This document shows positions 4,973 through 7,982 of a stretch of 7,982 nt of DNA, piece after piece. The notes beneath the pieces were generated by a model. It searched no databases and was not told the origin of the DNA. It saw only the letters and a list, made by a program, of their open reading frames with translations. This DNA comes from Planctomycetaceae bacterium (GTDB lineage Bacteria; Planctomycetota; Planctomycetia; Planctomycetales; Planctomycetaceae), in contig JALTOP010000028.1 in the NCBI GenBank assembly GCA_027000105.1, positions 1 to 7,982 on the forward strand, given 5' to 3'. The translations under genes were made by a program, and so were the position numbers. Numbering within the stretch: the first letter of the stretch is position 1; each line of letters opens with the position of its first letter.

Positions 4973-7900
4973 TCATGCTGCTGCAGAATTCCCCTTGGTC
5001 TTGAATTCGCCGTTCTCGCCAACGTCATCGACTTGAACGCTCAACCGTTTGGAAACTCCCGCCTCTTCCATCGTCACGCCGAAAATACGATTCGCTGCCG
5101 TCATTGTTCTTTTACGATGGGTGATGACAATGAACTGCGTTTGATCGTGAAACTGCATCAGCACGCTGGCGAAGCGGTCGATGTTGGCCTCGTCCAGAGC
5201 CGCATCAACTTCATCCAGAATACAGAACGGGCTTGGTCTGCTTTTGAAAATGGCAAGTAGCAGAGCGACCGCGGTCATTGTTTTTTCGCCTCCGGAAAGC
5301 AGTGAAATACTGCGGAGTTCCTTGCCGGGTGGCCGAGCAACAATCTCAATACCGCACTCAAGCGGGTCGGACTCATCTTCCATGATCAGATCTCCCTCCC
5401 CTCCGCCGAACAATTGGCGATAGAGATGTTGGAACTGTTCACGAATGGCCGTGAAACTTTCCATGAAAATCCGGCGCGACTCGGCATTCAATTTTCGAAT
5501 GATATCTTCCAGTTTTGCCTGGGCATGCTTCAGGTCATGCAATTGCGTGCTGAGATGCCTGTATCGAAGCTCGATTTCATCCAATCCCTGCAACGATTCC
5601 GGATCGACTGCGCCCAGTTTTTTGATCTTCTTGCGCAATCGTTGTACCTCACGTTCGATTTCTTCTCTCGCCTGTTCGTAGGGGATATCCGACTCCTCCC
5701 AGGGCCACGGATTCTTTTCAATCAGTTCCGGGTCAATCATCGAAAGTGCGCCAGCCGAATCCTCTTTGTCTCGCTGATATTCAACGGCTTCGTCGTGATC
5801 ATCGGTATCATGCTGATCCGATACGTTTCCATCGGGTTCGCCTTCATCTTCCTGATCCTCCATCTGATCGGAAGCATGCGCTCGCGGGAACTCGATCTCC
5901 GGAATTTCGTCACCTGTTCGCATTGCCTGATAGGGGGCATAGGAAGAGAGCTGATGCTCGTGCAACGCGTTCAAGCTCAGCTGATAGTCGTCATACAGCT
6001 TTTCAGTGAGAGATTCCAATTCATTTTCCAGATCTTTCTGTTCAATGCGCCAATCCTGCAATTGTTGTTCATATGTTCTTCTCGTTTCGGTGATGGCGCG
6101 GAGTTGCTCGGTAAGTTGGTCACGTTGGTGTTGTGTTTCTCCGCGCAACCTGCGTATTTCCCGCGCTTCTGCCTGGAGCTGTTCACCAATCAAATACAAT
6201 TCCGCCAGTTGCGATTGCGCATTGAGTATCTGTAGTTCAGTCTGATTCTTTTTCCGAACGGCATTCTCAAGGCGGGAAACAGCTTCCTTGTATTGGTTGT
6301 CTCTTAAATGGGAATCGTTATGCAATCGCTTGAGGACATTTTCAATTGCCGTCAGCTGTTCCCTCGCCTTGGCCAGCCCCAATTGATATTGGCTTTGGTC
6401 GGTAATCAGATCCTGTTTTTGATGCTGGAGCCGTTCCAGTTCCTGTGCGCCGGCGTTCAACCGCTCGGCCAGGTCATCGAGAGTAGACTCGATTTCCTTC
6501 AGCTTCCTGTTTTCCTGTTCTTCTTCACGAATGGCATCCTGCTGTTGCTGGACAAGAGAAGCGAGATCCTGCTCAAGCCGTCCCTTTTCCTGAATCGCCT
6601 GTTGCAGGTTTGTACGGGCGAGCATCAGCTTCTGACTCAGCTCTGTCAGTTCGACCGATTGTTCTTCCATCCATCGCTGCGCGTTCGTGATTTCTGCATC
6701 GAGGCGGTTGAGCAGAACGTCAAAATCGTCCGTTCTGGTGGTCAACCGCTGGATGTGGGCATCGAGCTGTTCCACCTCATTTTTCAGGCGTCTGATTTCG
6801 CTTCTCCGGGAAACGATTGAAGATTCCATCTGTAACGTGCCGGTTTGAACCATACCGTCGCGATCGAGCATATCTCCCTGCATCGTGATGAATTGCAGTG
6901 GGATCGGGGCCGTTGCCCAAAACCTTCTCGCTGTTTCCAGTGTGTCGACAATCCATGTCTGAGACAAATATCGCTCAACCAGACCGCGGTATTCCGGCTC
7001 ACATCGGATGACCTGATCGGCTCGGGCAATGACATGTTCCGAATTCTGCAGCGATACCAGGTACTTCTGGATGGCTGGATTTGCCGACTCTGCCGGCTCG
7101 GATGTCAACGCCGCCTTTCCACTGGGCAGTTCCAGAAAACCGATGCGCCCTTCAAATTGGGTTTCTCCCCGATCCAGATATTCGAGAATCGGCTGAATTC
7201 GATCCACGACAATCATTTCCGAACCGCCCCCACGCGCCAATGCAAGTTCGATCAGTGGAGCATATTCAAGCTCGCAGTCGATATAATCAGCCAGAATGCC
7301 GAGAATGTGTTTCCAGGGAGAAAGCGAACTTTGTCGGGCACGCTGTAAAATTTCCTGCACACCAAGACTCATGCCGAACTGGCGTTTTTCCATATCTTCG
7401 AGCAGGCCCAGACGTGCCTCCCACGCACTGCGCTGTTCGCGATCTTCTCTCAGACGCGCATGGATACTTTCCAGTTCGTCCTGCAGTTCCTGTTTGCGAT
7501 CCTTGATGCGATCAATTCGCTGTTTGTGTTCCCGGTTGACCGAATCAGCCTGCGTGTAAACCTCCTGCGCCCGGGCAACTTCAGTCTCCCTCTGACGAAT
7601 GGCTTCCTCTGCCTGTTCGATCTCGCCCTGCACACGTTCGATGGCTGTCTGGATTGTTTCCTGGCGCTGCTTCAGGTGCACAATGTGATTTTCAGAAGTC
7701 GCCTGTAACTTCAATTCTTCCTGCTGTTCACGATAAAGCCCATTAAGCGACTCTCTTTGCAGGTCGATCTGTCGGGTCAGTTCTTTTAGTTGGGAATCAC
7801 TTTGCTGCTGTTCCTGCTGCTTCTGTTCAACAGTCAATTTTGCCTGCAGGAACCGCCCCTGTTCCTCAGCAATCTCCTGTTGGATTTCATTGACCCTGCG

Positions 7901-7982
7901 TTTCAGTTCCTGTCTCTGCTTGTGGAGGATTTCGCATTCATGTTCGATTTCGCTGCTGCGCTCATGTTGATGCAGCAACGAA
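4973..7982 (-). CDS. smc: Chromosome partition protein SMC, C-terminal part (5' end outside window)
   Basis: SMC is the ATPase of the bacterial condensin that folds and segregates the chromosome with ScpA and ScpB. About 1002 residues are present; the frame is open to the window edge, so the N-terminal head (Walker A) and part of the first coiled-coil arm are missing. Counting from the TTG at 7976-7978 as residue 1: a Gln/Glu-rich coiled coil runs 1-215; the hinge spans about 220-382, from SPWKHILGILADYI through a Gly-rich ARGGGSEMIVVD to ITMQGDMLDRDGMVQTG. The returning coiled coil is 385-680, and a disordered acidic stretch lies at about 683-765. The joint motif KKLGAVDPESL is at 787-796. 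The C-terminal head has the ABC signature LLSGGEK (893-899), Walker B with D-loop CILDEVDAALDE (919-930) and the H-loop VITH (951-954). A polar tail ends at 1001. Rad50 or SbcC is unlikely because the hinge and joint motifs are SMC-type and no zinc-hook CxxC is present. It is convergent with nif3, separated by 142 bases. Confidence 0.96.
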   Translation of the reverse strand, partial: SLLHQHERSSEIEHECEILHKQRQELKRRVNEIQQEIAEEQGRFLQAKLTVEQKQQEQQQSDSQLKELTRQIDLQRESLNGLYREQQEELKLQATSENHIVHLKQRQETIQTAIERVQGEIEQAEEAIRQRETEVARAQEVYTQADSVNREHKQRIDRIKDRKQELQDELESIHARLREDREQRSAWEARLGLLEDMEKRQFGMSLGVQEILQRARQSSLSPWKHILGILADYIDCELEYAPLIELALARGGGSEMIVVDRIQPILEYLDRGETQFEGRIGFLELPSGKAALTSEPAESANPAIQKYLVSLQNSEHVIARADQVIRCEPEYRGLVERYLSQTWIVDTLETARRFWATAPIPLQFITMQGDMLDRDGMVQTGTLQMESSIVSRRSEIRRLKNEVEQLDAHIQRLTTRTDDFDVLLNRLDAEITNAQRWMEEQSVELTELSQKLMLARTNLQQAIQEKGRLEQDLASLVQQQQDAIREEEQENRKLKEIESTLDDLAERLNAGAQELERLQHQKQDLITDQSQYQLGLAKAREQLTAIENVLKRLHNDSHLRDNQYKEAVSRLENAVRKKNQTELQILNAQSQLAELYLIGEQLQAEAREIRRLRGETQHQRDQLTEQLRAITETRRTYEQQLQDWRIEQKDLENELESLTEKLYDDYQLSLNALHEHQLSSYAPYQAMRTGDEIPEIEFPRAHASDQMEDQEDEGEPDGNVSDQHDTDDHDEAVEYQRDKEDSAGALSMIDPELIEKNPWPWEESDIPYEQAREEIEREVQRLRKKIKKLGAVDPESLQGLDEIELRYRHLSTQLHDLKHAQAKLEDIIRKLNAESRRIFMESFTAIREQFQHLYRQLFGGGEGDLIMEDESDPLECGIEIVARPPGKELRSISLLSGGEKTMTAVALLLAIFKSRPSPFCILDEVDAALDEANIDRFASVLMQFHDQTQFIVITHRKRTMTAANRIFGVTMEEAGVSKRLSVQVDDVGENGEFKTKGNSAAA

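Noticed and set aside
4845..5036. 63-residue plus-strand open frame after nif3
   Set aside because: It overlaps the conserved 3' end of smc on the other strand, has no recognisable domain and lacks a good start context.
5282..5299. ABC signature considered as evidence for a Rad50/SbcC or ABC transporter gene
   Set aside because: The long coiled coils, the globular hinge at about 220-382 and the KKLGAVDPESL joint are SMC-specific, and no CxxC zinc hook is present.
5414..6235. 273-residue plus-strand open frame with hydrophobic stretches
   Set aside because: It lies entirely antisense to the SMC coiled coil and acidic insert. Its hydrophobic look follows from the complement of Glu/Gln/Lys-rich codons, and no family motif is seen.

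Overview
The window looks like a chromosomal segment of a planctomycete (Planctomycetota), probably marine or aquatic. The inference rests on a secreted sulfatase whose active-site surroundings read like the sulfatases abundant in that phylum, a secreted concanavalin A-like protein, a bacterial-type pyruvate phosphate dikinase and a long, acidic-insert SMC, in DNA of balanced base composition. Genus cannot be set from this stretch; a Gimesia- or Rubinisphaera-like member is only a guess. No phage, transposon, CRISPR, rRNA or tRNA signal was seen.

Layout. (1) 1-641, plus strand: the 3' end of ppdK, followed by a strong intrinsic terminator at 701-734. (2) 735-1026: intergenic, with a good sigma-70-type promoter (866-895). 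(3) 1027-3132, plus strand: a 701-residue exported protein that fuses an S1-type sulfatase to a complete SGNH/GDSL hydrolase domain. (4) 3166-3876, minus strand: a 236-residue exported concanavalin A-like/LamG-like protein, convergent with the sulfatase. (5) 3877-4026: a divergent regulatory gap holding a perfect 16-bp tandem duplication that doubles a -10-like hexamer. (6) 4027-4830, plus strand: a complete Nif3/YbgI-family dinuclear metal protein. (7) 4973-7982, minus strand: the C-terminal roughly 1000 residues of the chromosome-condensing SMC ATPase, truncated by the window edge.

How the genes relate. ppdK, nif3 and smc are housekeeping genes with no evident shared pathway. The accessory part is the 1027-3876 block: two secreted proteins, one predicted to remove sulfate and ester groups and one with a carbohydrate-binding type fold. 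Together they suggest processing of a sulfated, possibly acylated polysaccharide, but the genes are convergent and co-regulation is not shown.

The points most worth a second look are all seen directly in the sequence: the sulfatase-SGNH fusion, a C-T-C-S-R formylglycine motif with Cys where Pro or Ala is usual, loss of the second sulfatase signature's His in the same protein, a highly acidic low-complexity insert next to the SMC head, and the duplicated promoter-like repeat. I did not find a clearly new multi-gene system.
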